From: Branchiostoma floridae | Taxonomy: Eukaryota > Chordata > Leptocardii > Amphioxiformes > Branchiostomatidae | Assembly (NCBI RefSeq): GCF_000003815.2 | Contig: NC_049990.1 | Location: 14,987,875-15,051,874, forward strand | Direction: 5' to 3' | DNA length: 64,000 bases | Part shown: in pieces, positions 1 to 11,972 of the stretch | Layout of the letters: each line of letters begins with the position of its first letter | How positions within the stretch are numbered: position 1 is the first letter of the stretch | The notes under the pieces: model-generated | Database searches by the model: none | Told to the model about the DNA's origin: nothing | The model's input: the letters and a program-made list of their open reading frames with translations, nothing else | Made by a program: the position numbers and the translations under genes

Positions 1-2584
1 AAATGGAAGTTATACTTTTATGTCTTGTTTTCCAAGCGATGTAATATTAATGTAGAGTATATAGGTCACAACAAGGACACAAGTGGTAATTAACACAATC
101 ACGTCATTTGTACCGACATGTCGCGAGAACGATTAGGTGAGAGACACGCACGGGGTCATGTCGAAAGTTCCATGAGTCACAAGTCGCAAGCCCAGATGGA
201 TAGTTATACTTTGATGTCTTGATTTCTCTGCAATTTAATCTAGGGTAGGTCGCAGGTGCTAGTTAGCAGATTCATGCCATTTGTACTGATAGGTTACTAA
301 AACGATTGGGTAAGAGAAAAGGGGTCATCTGAAAAGTTCCATGAGTTCCAAGTCGCAAGCCCAAAAAGGAAGTTATACTTTTATGTACCTGAGGAGGAGC
401 ATTCCGTGACGACACGAGCCATCACATTTTGGAGGTGTTCGCTGGGGATGTGAAGATCATTTATGTGGATCTCACCAATGACGGCGTTGATGTGGTCAAC
501 GTTATTGTTTTATGTGTTATTTTATTGATATTTTGATGCAACAGTCGATTTTAGCCCAGTCAATATAAGTCTTTATCTTCAAAAGACAATGAAAGGTATT
601 TGCTTTGTCCATGGAAATGAATGGACAGGACAGTTTGTGTCATGTGCACAAACAAGAAAGGATGGATGATAGAATACTTTTAAAATACAGCTACTGCCTA
701 TATCACTTTTTTCGGCGCACCTTCCTATGTGACGGTCTCCATGCTTTCTCCCAAAAAGCGTAAGCAGGCCTTCTTCATCTCCCGTAAATCGTAGAGACAC
801 GGTTCCATTTTACACAGTTTGTAGCAGGCCATAACGTACACATACATTCCATTCCATAGTAAAAACCACAAACCCTTTGTCTTCGCATTATATTCTACAA
901 CTTCTCAATGCATTTCACAGATAACATTGACCACCTACTGCCAAGATTCCAAGTAACTTGCCTTTTAGATTCTTAATGACATACAAAAGTCTCCAATAAT
1001 GTCGGCCTGACGTAGAAAACGCTCATCCTGACATGCACCTCACAATTTCATATTTAAAACCAACAACATCCTCTCAACACCTCGCCTTCTCACTTCCACT
1101 TACAAGTGACGCTCTGTGGACGACACAGGACTAAAGCTAGCCAATGACACGTCTACATATAAACCCTCCACCACCGCACCATCACCCATTTCACGAAGGT
1201 TGAGTTCTTCGAACGCTTGTTTAGTTATTGTGGATATATTGTATAGGACATTGCAAATGTCCTGAATTGGACAAGTTTCACAAGGTTGCATGAAAACATA
1301 TTTGTTGGTACCTGGACCAAGGAGAGTTTAATACTATAATAGGTAAACCCTACTTGAGTGGACTACTTATGAAAGTTAAACAGTTGTCTATGATCATGGT
1401 AGTATCAACAACAGCAAGATATCTCTGGAATTCTTTAATCTATATCATTTGTGTCCAAGTCATGTAGAAGTATCTCTTTATCAGATATAGTTACAGGTGT
1501 TGTTGGATATTTCATGATTTTTGACAGTAGAGATGGATGATTGATGAGTTGTGATGATTGATGGTACAGTGTCCATGAGACTTTACATCAGCGATTTTCC
1601 CACCACAAACAAACATTGGAATCCTATTATTGGTGATTATATACGGATTTCATATTAATCGTCAGTAATAATATTTGTGTATTCATATGGACCTTAATCC
1701 AAGAAGAGCATCTGATTCAGTGATAGGTAAAGCAAGTAAAAGCAAGGGGTATTATTAGCTACTGTTATTACAATTTAAATTATTTGTTGTACCTAAAACA
1801 TAGACAGAGGTATAGTGACCCCTCCCTATGAAAATATACCCCAAATCATCTATGTTACAAAAATGGCCATCGAAAGAAGAAGTATGAGTACTGTTGTGTA
1901 TGGTATGGAAATTATAGCTTTAATCCATTTTATGGTCTTGGTAGGGATGTCGGCTGATACTTACCAATTATTCCTGGTCTTCTGGGACAGTTTTGCTGGC
2001 CAACAAACATACCAAAGGAATGTTAATAGTGAGAGCTGTTTTAGTGTTATCCAGTTATTACTGTGCTACAGTATGTGGAATGTTAAGTTCTCCCACTGAG
2101 TTAAGTGATGTACCGTCATTAGGGAAGAGTTGAGAGACGAGTGCTGCGCCTGTTTGTCTGGTTGCCTAGCTACCAGGTGAATTTTAAGATGCTTGTGTAG
2201 AACTTTATGCAGATCAGGGATGTCTCCAGAATGCATTCCTCCATCCCTGGATGGAAATTTGGAATCTGTTGAGGCGGACAAATATGCCACCTTATTTGTC
2301 CAAAAAAGGCTGGACTTTATGACATGATATTGATGAAATTGTATTTTGATCGACTCAAAATGACATATTTAACAGTGAAGATTAACAATATATATGGGCT
2401 CCCCAAAAAAAGGAGGACAGGAAAGAAAATTAAAGCTGGGGATAATGCTGGTGTTGACCCCATGCTACTTCTCTGAGAAATTTTGACCATTCAATAATTT
2501 TATTGTGATCCTTTCAATTGGTATTTCCTGTAATTTCAGGGCTGCTGAATGTAGTACATATACCAAGGATTTAGTATGCCTGTG

Positions 2585-2935
2585 AAGGGTCCCATGGACA
2601 AGTCATGTGGTGTAACTACGGAGTGTTTGGCCCAGAAACCTGAGGTCCCGGGTTGAAATCCTGTCCTGTCAAGATCTTGTGCTCTGGGGGAAGACACTTT
2701 AAACAGCTTTCCTCACTCCACCCAGGTGTAAAAATGGGTACCTGACTTTGCCATGGTTGGGGGGTAAAAGACTGTGGAAGGAGTCAGGGATGGGTTCTGC
2801 CTCCCAATATCATGCCCTGGACAGAATGGATAACAACCCACTGCTCCTATGGTTAAAAAAGGCTTTGGGACTAGTAGACCTTTTTTCTTAAGGGTCCAAA
2901 AGAGATGGTAGCTTGTATTCCCCACAGCTGCTATG
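2585..2935 (+). repeat. tRNA-derived SINE-like element
   Basis: A sequence with a box-B-like stretch (GGTCCCGGGTTGAAATCC, near 2643) is followed by a body that includes CTCACTCCACCCAGGTGTAA and GGGTACCTGACTT. A related body recurs at 3255-3430, where CTTCACTCAGGTGAAAAATG takes the same place. This layout, a tRNA-like head plus a conserved body, is that of deuterostome tRNA-derived SINEs. The exact ends and any target-site duplication are not resolved. Confidence 0.55.
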
Positions 2936-3112
2936 TTGTCCCTCCCTCAAGTGGCATCTGCTCCTGAGAATGTGCTGTGATGATATCCCAGGTTTCCCAC
3001 ACATAGGCAGACATACCTGTAGACTCACCTGGCGACACTACCTGCCCTGACCCTTCCCCTCACCTGTAGTACCTGTCCCGCCATACTGATCCTTATCATG
3101 GCTTCAGTACGG

Positions 3113-3126
3113 GTTGCCATGGCAAC
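3113..3126. promoter_or_regulatory. Perfect RFX X-box palindrome
   Basis: The 14-mer GTTGCCATGGCAAC is the ideal palindromic RFX-factor binding site. The same 14-mer occurs at 43075-43088 and 52231-52244, both inside transposable elements. The site is seen directly; binding or function is not shown. Confidence 0.4.
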
Positions 3127-3254
3127 AGTGGATGGACAGGGCATGGAGGTCATCAGAAAGACAGTTGTTGATAAGTTGACTCTGTATAGACCAGGGCCAA
3201 TGTGTCCACAGTAACTCAGTATCATGCATCAAGACAGAAAACTAAGATAAAAGA

Positions 3255-3500
3255 TTAGACCAGATATTGTGGCATAGTTGGCAGCCTAAGAGGTTCCCGA
3301 ATCAAAACCTACCATTTTACTGATCTTGTGCCCTTACATTGGAAAGGCACTTAACAACAACATGACTTTCCTTACTTCACTCAGGTGAAAAATGCTGCTT
3401 TGTCTAAGGCTGTGCCTCGGATAGGACATTGAATGGAGGTCCCATGTTTGGGGAAAGCCACACCTTCAGCATGTAAAAGAACCCACTGCACAAAACAACA
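3255..3500 (+). repeat. SINE-like element, diverged second copy
   Basis: This copy shares the order tRNA-like head, short GCACTT-containing spacer and TTCACTCAGGTG body with the element at 2585-2935. It ends in a segment (ATTGAATGGAGGTCCCATG, then a GCCACACCTTCAGCATGTAA block) that recurs at 10545-10630 and, in the opposite direction, at 16025-16140. It is followed by a short CAACAA repeat. The boundaries are approximate. Confidence 0.45.
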
Positions 3501-3606
3501 ACAACAACAAAATGTGTATATCACTATGGTCCTCTACATGTATAACTTCGTTGGTATGTGCTAAGGCTTCACTTGGTAATGACAATGTTGCAATTGTGTT
3601 TTTCAG

Positions 3607-6600
3607 TTTTTCCTCAAGAATGGGATAGAGTATGATCCAGAGTACCTCTTCTATGATGTTAAGGTGAGATCATTTGAGTTACATTCATTCCCAACAGAGG
3701 CTAAATGCATTTTAAAAGTTAGATAATTGAAATACATTACTTTTTGTATAACAAAAAAAGAAAATCGTGCCATATTCAATCTATATCATTTCTACAAAGT
3801 CTCTTTTGTCTTATTAAAACTTGTGCATACATTTATAACTTAACCCTTTTTTTGTGTAGGATTTGAGTTGAAGACTATACAGGTTTAATCAGAATGTATT
3901 GATGTGACTTTATAATGATGCAGCTACTTTGCCCTTTTAAAAGTTCTATCAAATTTCTCTTTCCAGAATGCAGTCATATCAGTGCACCTCAGTGGGGACA
4001 TGCACAAAGCTGTGGCAGAAGACATGGGTAAAGATCTTTAACTTAACTCTTCAAAGTAAAGTACTTAAGTCAAGAAAATTTGTTGTCCTGACTTGAATAA
4101 CTTGAATGACTGTGACACCTGTATTGCAGCGCCCCCTATCTGTGCTTGTCTGTAGTACAAGCATCTCACTTGTTGAAAATTTTCTTGTCAATTTTCTACA
4201 AAAAAAAGTCATGTACGTCAATTCAGGCTAGCATTTACTCCATACTTCACTATCATTGTTCATTGCATCCAATACAATCAAGCAGAAATAACATTGTGGT
4301 AAAAGTATGTGTCAAACAGTTAATCTGGCTGGAGAAGGGATTGTACATTTTATCTTTCCTTTCATAAACTGTCCTTTCCCCTTTTTGTTTGCTGTTCTTC
4401 TTTTGGATACTAGATTATTTCATTGCATGTTTACCAGATTTTTTCATGTCCAACAGACAGATACCTAGAGCGTGGAGAAGAGATAGCACAGTTGCTACGC
4501 AGACTGGCTGGGGCTGGGAAAAAACTCTTCCTCATCACTAACAGCCCCTTCTGGTTTGTGTAAGTACTGCAGCAGGAACTTCTTGTGTCGATAGATATCT
4601 CCGGATTATTACCACTGTGACAGTGGAAAAGGAGGTATCATTTATGGTCTGTGTGTTTTGGTTTGGGTCCATAGTTAATAGTGATTTGGATATTGTAGAG
4701 TGACAGGATGTGAGGTGGAAAATGGTGTAACTGGAGACTGGCAGGATAGAAAAGTTGGCTTGGCCCAGGTCCAAAGTTGGTCATGCAGGCTGGCAGACAA
4801 AAGCATTATACAGAATTAGCATTAGAAATACACAATAGTGAATAAAACAAGAATTCACAAATAAAAAATCTTTGATTTTTGGTTGTGTTGTGATGGCTTC
4901 TATCTTAAGTTAGTTAAAAGAATGTTCTGCAGCTACATGAAAACTAGCTATATGAATGAGTGAGTGAATGAATGAGTGAGTGAGTGAGTGTTACCAGTCT
5001 GAGAAATTCAATGTTCTGTTGATACAATCGTCAATGGAGTGTTGTTTTGTGATCATAGTTATTATTATTACTGTAGTAGTAACAGATCGTGCTTTGCTCT
5101 CAGTCTAGGTTTGGCCACTTAACCTTTCTATTAATAGATAAACTGAGTGGATTGTGCATTGACACCTGCTGTGAATGTAACAGTTGTTGTTTTTATGTCA
5201 TTCTACCCTTCCAGCCAGCGAGGTATGGAGTACATTGCTGGGCCCAGCTGGATGGAGATGTTTGATGTTGTCATTGCTGAGTCCAGGAAGCCAAAATTCT
5301 TCACTGATACAAAAAGGTAGGAAACACTTTCATTGTACTGATTTTAATGTATGTTAAATGACCTTTCAATGAGAGGATGTGACCACCCTGCAACCATTGA
5401 ATGACAAAGATTTCACATGCTCAATGAATGTCATAGATTAAGCAGGACCCTTTTTATGCTTCGATGTCTTTCTTTAAATTATACTTTGACATCTTGCACC
5501 ATATTCCTGAAATCATAAGTTAAACTTTAAGTCACAAAAATCCAGTTTTGGTTGCTGTATAATCACTCAGTGATCACCATCTATTGGAAAGGGGGCCTTT
5601 AGTTATCAGTTTTCTAACTTGTTATCTCAGCTAATTTATCAATTCATGTCAAAATACAATCAAAGCTGCACATTACGTCAAGAAGATCACTTAGGGGCAA
5701 ATAAAATCTGCTCTGTGTGGACACACAGCCGCCCTTCCAAAGCTCAGTCATACAGATGAAGCAGAGGAGAAATGCAGGAGAAACACACCAGGCAAAAAGA
5801 GAGCTATTTCCTGTGTGTTTCTTACCTTTTTTACCCAGTCAGAGAGCTTCTAATGTTTGTTTAAGAGGACATACAACGGACAACTTTCCTTTTCGCCAAT
5901 TAGAGACAGTGAATCTTATGTGTGCCTGTTGTGATTCTTGGTAATCAATCACCCTAGGAGGAGAGCTGGGCAGAGCTGATGGTCAACAGGCTCTTATCCT
6001 TATCTCTGCAGCTGATTAAGAGTGAAAAATCAATTATCATGGAAATTAGCTATGATTCCATTGGCTTTCCCTTCTGTTTCCCTCAGCCATGCATATGAAT
6101 CACATTGGAAAAGTGTTCCTGTATGCATCAACTGTATGACTGACTGAAGCTTGTGTCAATTGGAAAAATGATCTCCACCCAAAAGTGGTCACATTAGCCT
6201 GAGATGTCCTTATATAGTTATAATGTAGAGGTGGTCGTTTGTATAAAATTATGTTTGTATCATGAACAGTCCTCTTAGCTGACAGTACTGTTGTCTTGTT
6301 CACAGACCGTTCCGAGAAGTCAGTAAGACATCGGGTACCTGTAAGTTTGAGAGGGTGACGAGTCTGCGGAAGGGACAGGTGTATATCCAGGTGGGTAGAA
6401 TTTAGTACAGTTATGTGATTGTGTTCAATGACTGTATTATTTTACTCGTTCATTTCCTATGATCTACAAAATGTTGTGAGACTTGATAATAGAATACAGG
6501 GCCATGTACTGTAGATGCTCTGGTATAAGGAAGTAGGAAACTTTGAACTGTGATGTCAATGACTTGAAGATACGTGGAGATTGGTGAAAAGCTTGACGTA

Positions 6601-9600
6601 TGCAAGCTTTAATGTATAAAAAAAAGTTATTCACATTATAGTACATGTAAGTGATACACAGGGCAGCAAGTTTCCTTGCTATTTCTGTATCAGGGTTTAT
6701 TTTCTCAGGAAGGGGTTGCTAGCCCCTCTCCTTTAACGTGTATATAATATATAATATAGAAACAGGTAGATATCATAATGTTGCCCCTGACCAAAGGTTT
6801 GGCCCATTCTGTCCAAAGCAAATTGAAGATGAATTTCACTTTGTCATGATGTGCAGTAGGTATACTGTTTCACGTAATGAGTTATTCACATTCATCGAAT
6901 GAAGTACAACAGATTTTAAGAGACTCAATGCAACAGACAGATTTTCATTATATATTCAGATGTAACAACTCTCACAATGCTAAAATAGGTAAATATATAA
7001 AAGACTGCTTTGTCATAAGAAAAAATGCTGAAACACATACACATGTGATTAGCCCCACTCGGTTGTATTACAATATCAATGATTTAGGCTAGCTCTTATC
7101 GTTCTAGAAATTAGGATGTCAAATTTCATTCTATATTCATAATCTGCATATGTACTATGTTTAATACTTGTTTTAGTAATTAGGATGATAAGTTTGTTTC
7201 TTCTTTTTTTTTGCCATACATTGTACCATGTACGATCGTTGCGCAATAAAGTACTTCTATATAAAGCACCTCCTCAAACACTGGACGCCTATTTTACGTC
7301 TCTTCCAAAAGACACAGTGCAACACCTACCAAGATGTCCTGACGCCGGGACTTGAACCATAGTCTCCCAGTTACCAACAAATTAGAACAAAGGACCTCAA
7401 CTGTGAGCCTGCTACAAGTTGAGCCACAGGGACATCCCTGTATTCTTCTTGCTTACTTGTAATTATAATCAAAGTGATGAATAATACAGAAGCATTTCCA
7501 GACTTGAAAGCTTGACAACAATTTTCTCTGTACAGGGTAATCTTCAGGACTTCCGCCAGATGACAGGATGGTATGGTGCCAGGGTGCTGTACTTTGGGGA
7601 CCATGTCTACAGTGATTTAGCGGTAACTAGAATTATTATTAATAGTATTTGTAATCCTTGTTAATGAATCTTACATTCCACTAAACTCGATGTTGAATGA
7701 TGTTTTGTAGACTCGAGGAAAGAGATGAATATTGTTTAAGTATACATTTTGATTTACAGACGTCTAGACAGTGGGTCAACTCTGAAAGACAATGTTAAAC
7801 TTTATGATTGCAGGATCCATTCCTGAAGCATGGCTGGAGAACTGGTGCAATTATCCCAGAACTGGAGGTAGGAGCTTTCTCACTGTTGTTTGATGTGGAA
7901 AAATTGATGGTTTGATAAACAAAATAGCTCATATGTAAAGAATGGGATGACAGATTCATTTTGCATCCATTCCAGGATGAGATCAAGATCAGCAACTCCA
8001 CCAGCTATAAGGACACTATCTCCTGGTTACTGGCACTACAGGGGCTGATTGAGAGCCAACAGGTATGTGGTATAGAGTGTAGGACACTATCTCCTGGTTA
8101 CTGGCACTACAGGGGCTGATCGAGAGCCAACAGGTATGTGGTATAGAGTGTAGGACACTATCTCCTGGTTACTGGCACTACAGGGGCTGATCGAGAGCCA
8201 ACAGGTATGTGGTATAGAGTGTAGGACACTATCTCCTGGTTACTGGCACTACAGGGGCTGATTGAGAGCCAACAGGTATGTGGTATAGAGTGTAGGACAC
8301 TATCTCCTGGTTACTGGCACTACAGGGGCTGATCGAGAGCCAACAGGTATGTGGTATAGAGTGTAGGACACTATCTCCTGGTTACTGGCACTACAGGGGC
8401 TGATCGAGAGCCAACAGGTATGTGGTATAGAGACACTATCTCCTGGTTACTGGCACTACAGGGGCTGATCGAGAGTCAACAGGTATGTGGTATAGAGAGT
8501 AAAGGACACTATCTCCTGGTTACTGGCACTACGGGGGCTGATCGAGAGCCAACAGGTATGTGGTATAGAGTGTAGGACACTATCTCCTGGTTACTGGCAC
8601 TACAGGGGCTGATCGAGAGCCAACAGGTATGTGGTATAGAGTGTAGGACACTATCTCCTGGTGACTGGCACTACAGGGGCTGATCGAGAGCCAACAGGTA
8701 TGTGGTATAGAGTGTAGGACACTATCTCCTGGTTACTGGCACTACAGGGGCTGATCGAGAGCCAACAGGTATGTGGTATAGAGTGTAGGACACTATCTCC
8801 TGGTTCCTGGCACTACAGGGGCTGATCGAGAGCCAACAGGTATGTGGTATGGAGTGTAAAGGACACTATCTCCTGGTTACTGGCACTACAGGGGCTGATC
8901 GAGAGCCAACAGGTATGTGGTATAGAGTGTAAAGGACACTATCTCCTGGTTCCTGGCACTACAGGGGCTGATCGAGAGCCAACAGGTATGTGGTATAGAG
9001 TGTTAAGGACACTATCTCCTGGTTCCTGGCACTACAGGGGCTGATNNNNNNNNNNNNNNNNNNNNNNNNNNNNNNNNNNNNNNNNNNNNNNNNNNNNNNN
9101 NNNNNNNNNNNNNNNNNNNNNNNNNNNNNNNNNNNNNNNNNNNNNNNNNNNNNCACTATCTCCTGGTTACTGGCACTACAGGGGCTGATCGAGAGCCAAC
9201 AGGTATGTGGTATAGAGTGTAGGACACTATCTCCTGGTTACTGGCACTACAGGGGCTGATCGAGAGCCAACAGGTATGTGGTATAGAGTGTAGGACACTA
9301 TCTCCTGGTTACTGGCACTACAGGGGCTGATTGAGAGCCAACAGGTATGTGGTATAGAGTGTAGGACACTATCTCCTGGTTACTGGCACTACAGGGGCTG
9401 ATCGAGAGCCAACAGGTATGTGGTATAGAGTGTAGGACACTATCTCCTGGTTACTGGCACTACAGGGGCTGATCGAGAGCCAACAGGTATGTGGTATAGA
9501 GAGACTATCTCCCGCTTACTGGCACTACAGGGGCTGATCGAGAGTCAACAAGAATGTGGGATAGAGAGATAAGGACACTATCTCCTGGTTACTGGCACTA

Positions 9601-11972
9601 CGGGGGCTGATCGAGAGCCAACAAGTATGTGGTATAGAGTGAAAGACACTATCTCCTGGTTACTGGCACTACAGGGGCTGATCGAGAGCCAACAGGTATG
9701 TGGTATAGAGTGTAAGACACTATCTCCCGCTGACTGGCACTACAGGGGCTGATCGAGAGCCAACAGGTATGTGGTATAGAGTGTAGGACACTATCTCCTG
9801 GTTACTGGCACTACAGGGGCTGATCGAGAGCCAACAGGTATGTGGTATAGAGTGTAGGACACTATCTCCTGGTTCCTGGCACTACAGGGGCTGATCGAGA
9901 GCCAACAGGTATGTGGTATGGAGTGTAAAGGACACTATCTCCTGGTTACTGGCACTACAGGGGCTGATCGAGAGCCAACAGGTATGTGGTATAGAGTGTA
10001 AAGGACACTATCTCCTGGTTCCTGGCACTACAGGGGCTGATCGAGAGCCAACAGGTATGTGGTATAGAGTGTTAAGGACACTATCTCCTGGTTCCTGGCA
10101 CTACAGGGGCTGATCGAGAGCCAACAGGTATGTGGTATAGAGACACTATCTCCTGGTTACTGGCACTACAGGGGCTGATCGAGAGTCAACAGGTATGTGG
10201 TATAGAGTGTAGGACACTATCTCCTGGTTCCTGGCACTACAGGGGCTGATCGAGAGCCAACAGGTATGTGGTATAGAGTGTAGGACACTATCTCCTGGTT
10301 CCTGGCACTACAGGGGCTGATCGAGAGCCAACAGGTATGTGGTATAGAGTGTAAAGGACACTATCTCCTGGTTACTGGCACTACAGGGGCTGATCGAGAG
10401 CCAACAGGTATGTGGTATAGAGTGTAGGACACTATCTCCTGGTTACTGGCACTACAGGGGCTGATCGAAAGCCAACAGGTATGTGGTATAGACTGTGTCA
10501 ACATGATCAGTGAATTGGAACTGGCTTTGGGATTGACACAATCAGTTAAATGGAGGTCCTGTCCTGAGGAGAGCCACACCTCAAGCATGTAAAAGCCCAC
10601 CACACTTACTGGAAAAGTAGCGGTCCCTCCTAGTGTCAATGGATAAACTAGTCAATTAATCTGTCTGCTTGTACTCTTCAGTACAAAATACAAACCTGGT
10701 GTGTTATGCCTTAAGGCAATTTACCTGTAGTAAGTAAGTAAGACAGACATTAACAAACAAACATAACAAAAAGAATATGATTTGCAAACATCAGAAGCAG
10801 TGTTCTGATAATTTGATGGTTTCTCCCCAGAAGAGCAGACATGATGAGGCAGTGCAGGCTGTGGTACAGGAGTGGATGAAGGAGATGAGAGAACTCAGGT
10901 ATGCTGAATGTTTCTTCCTAATTATGATGTATTCCCTGGACATGTTGAGACAACTTAGAGCATTAAGGCTGGGAAATATGAAACTAGAAAAAGCAATGTG
11001 ATAGAACATTACAAATGTATACTCTCTGCCAAAGGTGTACATTTTATTCTGACCAACCAACCAACCAACCAGTCAATAGGCCGACCCTTTCTGTCCATCA
11101 CAATTATCAGTTCAACCAATGAGGTCATAGCAATTAGCAATTCTACCAATGAGAGAGCAGCTGCATGCCTGTCAAATATTTTACGTTAATATTTTGCATT
11201 TCTACGATTTGACAAAGTAGGCAGGGCTATCGGATCAGTCTCTTTACCTTGACTGAGGCAAAAATGGAACCCTTTATTTACTTTAAAATTTACAATATAT
11301 AATTATCCGATGTACAAGGTTTCTATAGACAAGAGTCCATATAACAGTTGTCCATGCCTGCATTATAATGAGTAACAATGTAATGATCGTTAACCACTAG
11401 TTCTATTGTCCGGGGCAAGTGCAATAGTCCCATCGGACAAGCTCATGTCCTATCCCACTTGCTTGATTGGGCAAGTAAGACTTTTCAATGAGTGATATTT
11501 TGACCTGCTTGTTACTTTTAGCACTCATGGCATCAAGCATTAGTCAACACAGAAAAATAGACTAGGCTGAGCCAATAATAAAAGAATTCCATTGCTGGAA
11601 GTAAAAATATATAGAAGCAAAAATTTGTTCTGGGCAAGTTAAGTTTTTATGTACTTGCCCAAAAGCACAAGTGAATTTTGGAAAACTTGTCCAACCCTGT
11701 CAGCAGTACCTACCTAGGACAGGTGTGATATTCTTTAAAAGTGTGTTTCAATGTTTGATTTTCATTCCAGACATTACACAAAGGATATCTTCAACCCCCA
11801 GTTCGGCAGCCTGTTCCGGACCCACCACAACCCCACCTACTTTTCCCGCCGCCTCATGCGATTCGCCGACATCTACACATCGTCTGTCGCCAACCTCCTC
11901 CACTTCCCGATCGACTACACGTTCTACCCGCGCCGGTCCGCGCTACCTCACGAGATCAACTACGACTCCTGA
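3607..11972 (+). CDS. NT5DC2/3: 5'-nucleotidase domain-containing protein (NT5DC2/NT5DC3 type), 3' ten exons
   Basis: Ten exons join in frame: 3607-3663, 3967-4027, 4457-4559, 5215-5316, 6306-6390, 7536-7622, 7814-7867, 7976-8062, 10831-10898 and 11771-11972 (stop). All have AG acceptors and GT donors, and together they give 301 residues. The protein belongs to the HAD-superfamily 5'-nucleotidase-like proteins. HAD motif II appears as LFLITNS in the third exon, a lysine-bearing region (SRKPKFF) in the fourth, and motif IV as YFGDHVYSD in the sixth. The aspartate nucleophile motif DxDxT belongs to an upstream exon outside the window. The C-terminus ([10 protein letters not shown] ... ADIYTSSV ... 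[12 protein letters not shown]) is the characteristic NT5DC2/3 tail. Substrate specificity of this subfamily is poorly known. I cannot separate NT5DC2 from NT5DC3. The intron after the eighth visible exon starts with a large minisatellite derived from that exon. Confidence 0.93.
4953..4991 (+). repeat. Short (GAATGAGT)n-type microsatellite in an NT5DC intron
   Basis: A run of GAAT and GAGT tetramers lies in the intron between exons 4457-4559 and 5215-5316. No other feature was seen there. Confidence 0.7.
6780..7260 (+). mobile_element. 3' relic of a non-LTR retrotransposon
   Basis: The plus-strand frame near 6798-6891 reads [17 protein letters not shown] then MCSRY and a downstream LFTF. This is the C-terminal Cys/His region and following segment found at the end of many non-LTR (CR1/L2-like) reverse transcriptase ORFs. 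The frame then breaks up. The segment ends in an AATAAAGTACTTC-like tail near 7245-7257. It is 5'-truncated and dead, and lies within an NT5DC intron. Confidence 0.65.
7270..7440 (-). repeat. tRNA-derived SINE (not a functional tRNA)
   Basis: Read on the minus strand, the segment has a box A (TGGCTCAACTTGTAG) near 7415-7430 and a good box B (GGTTCAAGTCC) near 7346-7356. A SINE body follows (GTCTTTTGGAAGAGACG, near 7300). The tRNA cloverleaf is degenerate. It lies just upstream of the NT5DC exon at 7536. Confidence 0.65.
8011..10495 (+). repeat. 71-bp minisatellite made of exon end plus splice donor
   Basis: The first unit begins inside the NT5DC exon 7976-8062 at 8011 and the second at 8082, giving a 71-bp period, with some units 66-72 bp. 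Each unit carries the last 52 bases of the exon, the donor context CAACAGGTATGT, and a short intron stretch (GGTATAGAGTGTA). Within each unit CACTACAG followed by 21 bases and GTATGT looks like a miniature acceptor, exon and donor. About 35 unit lengths fit between 8011 and 10495, including the 108-base gap. Variants such as GAGAGTCAACAG, TTCCTGG and GTAAAGG mark individual units. Confidence 0.95.
9046..9153. other. Assembly gap (108 N) inside the minisatellite
   Basis: A run of N interrupts the 71-bp array. The sequence on both sides is the same repeat, so the copy number and local order are not reliable here. Confidence 0.99.
10545..10630 (-). repeat. Fragment of a dispersed repeat (minus orientation)
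   Basis: AATGGAGGTCCTGTCCTGAG followed by GAGAGCCACACCTCAAGCAT matches, in reverse, the segment at 16025-16140 and its inverted copy at 41145-41210. It resembles the end of the SINE-like copy at 3255-3500. It lies between the minisatellite and the next NT5DC exon. Confidence 0.5.

Larger units (their letters stand above)
1..3606. other. Intronic or intergenic DNA left of the first visible NT5DC exon
   Basis: No exon could be supported here. The missing N-terminal exons of the NT5DC gene, including the one carrying the HAD nucleophile motif, are not visible and probably lie left of the window, so this is most likely intron. Several short open frames exist but none resembles a known protein. 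A frame near 405-540 gives a stretch that could be an exon or transposon relic, but it lacks a convincing splice context. The right third holds two SINE-like copies, listed separately. Confidence 0.5.

Noticed and set aside
405-540. Frame with an EVFAGDVKIIYVDLTNDGV-like stretch
   Set aside because: Stop codons close on both sides and no convincing acceptor or donor; no family recognised.
2066-2290. Minus-strand 74-codon frame as an exon
   Set aside because: No splice sites and no similarity recognised.
7336-7437. tRNA gene on the minus strand
   Set aside because: Boxes A and B are present, but no complete cloverleaf; a SINE body follows.
8011-10495. CRISPR-like array
   Set aside because: Units are contiguous 71-bp repeats without unique spacers and start inside a eukaryotic exon.
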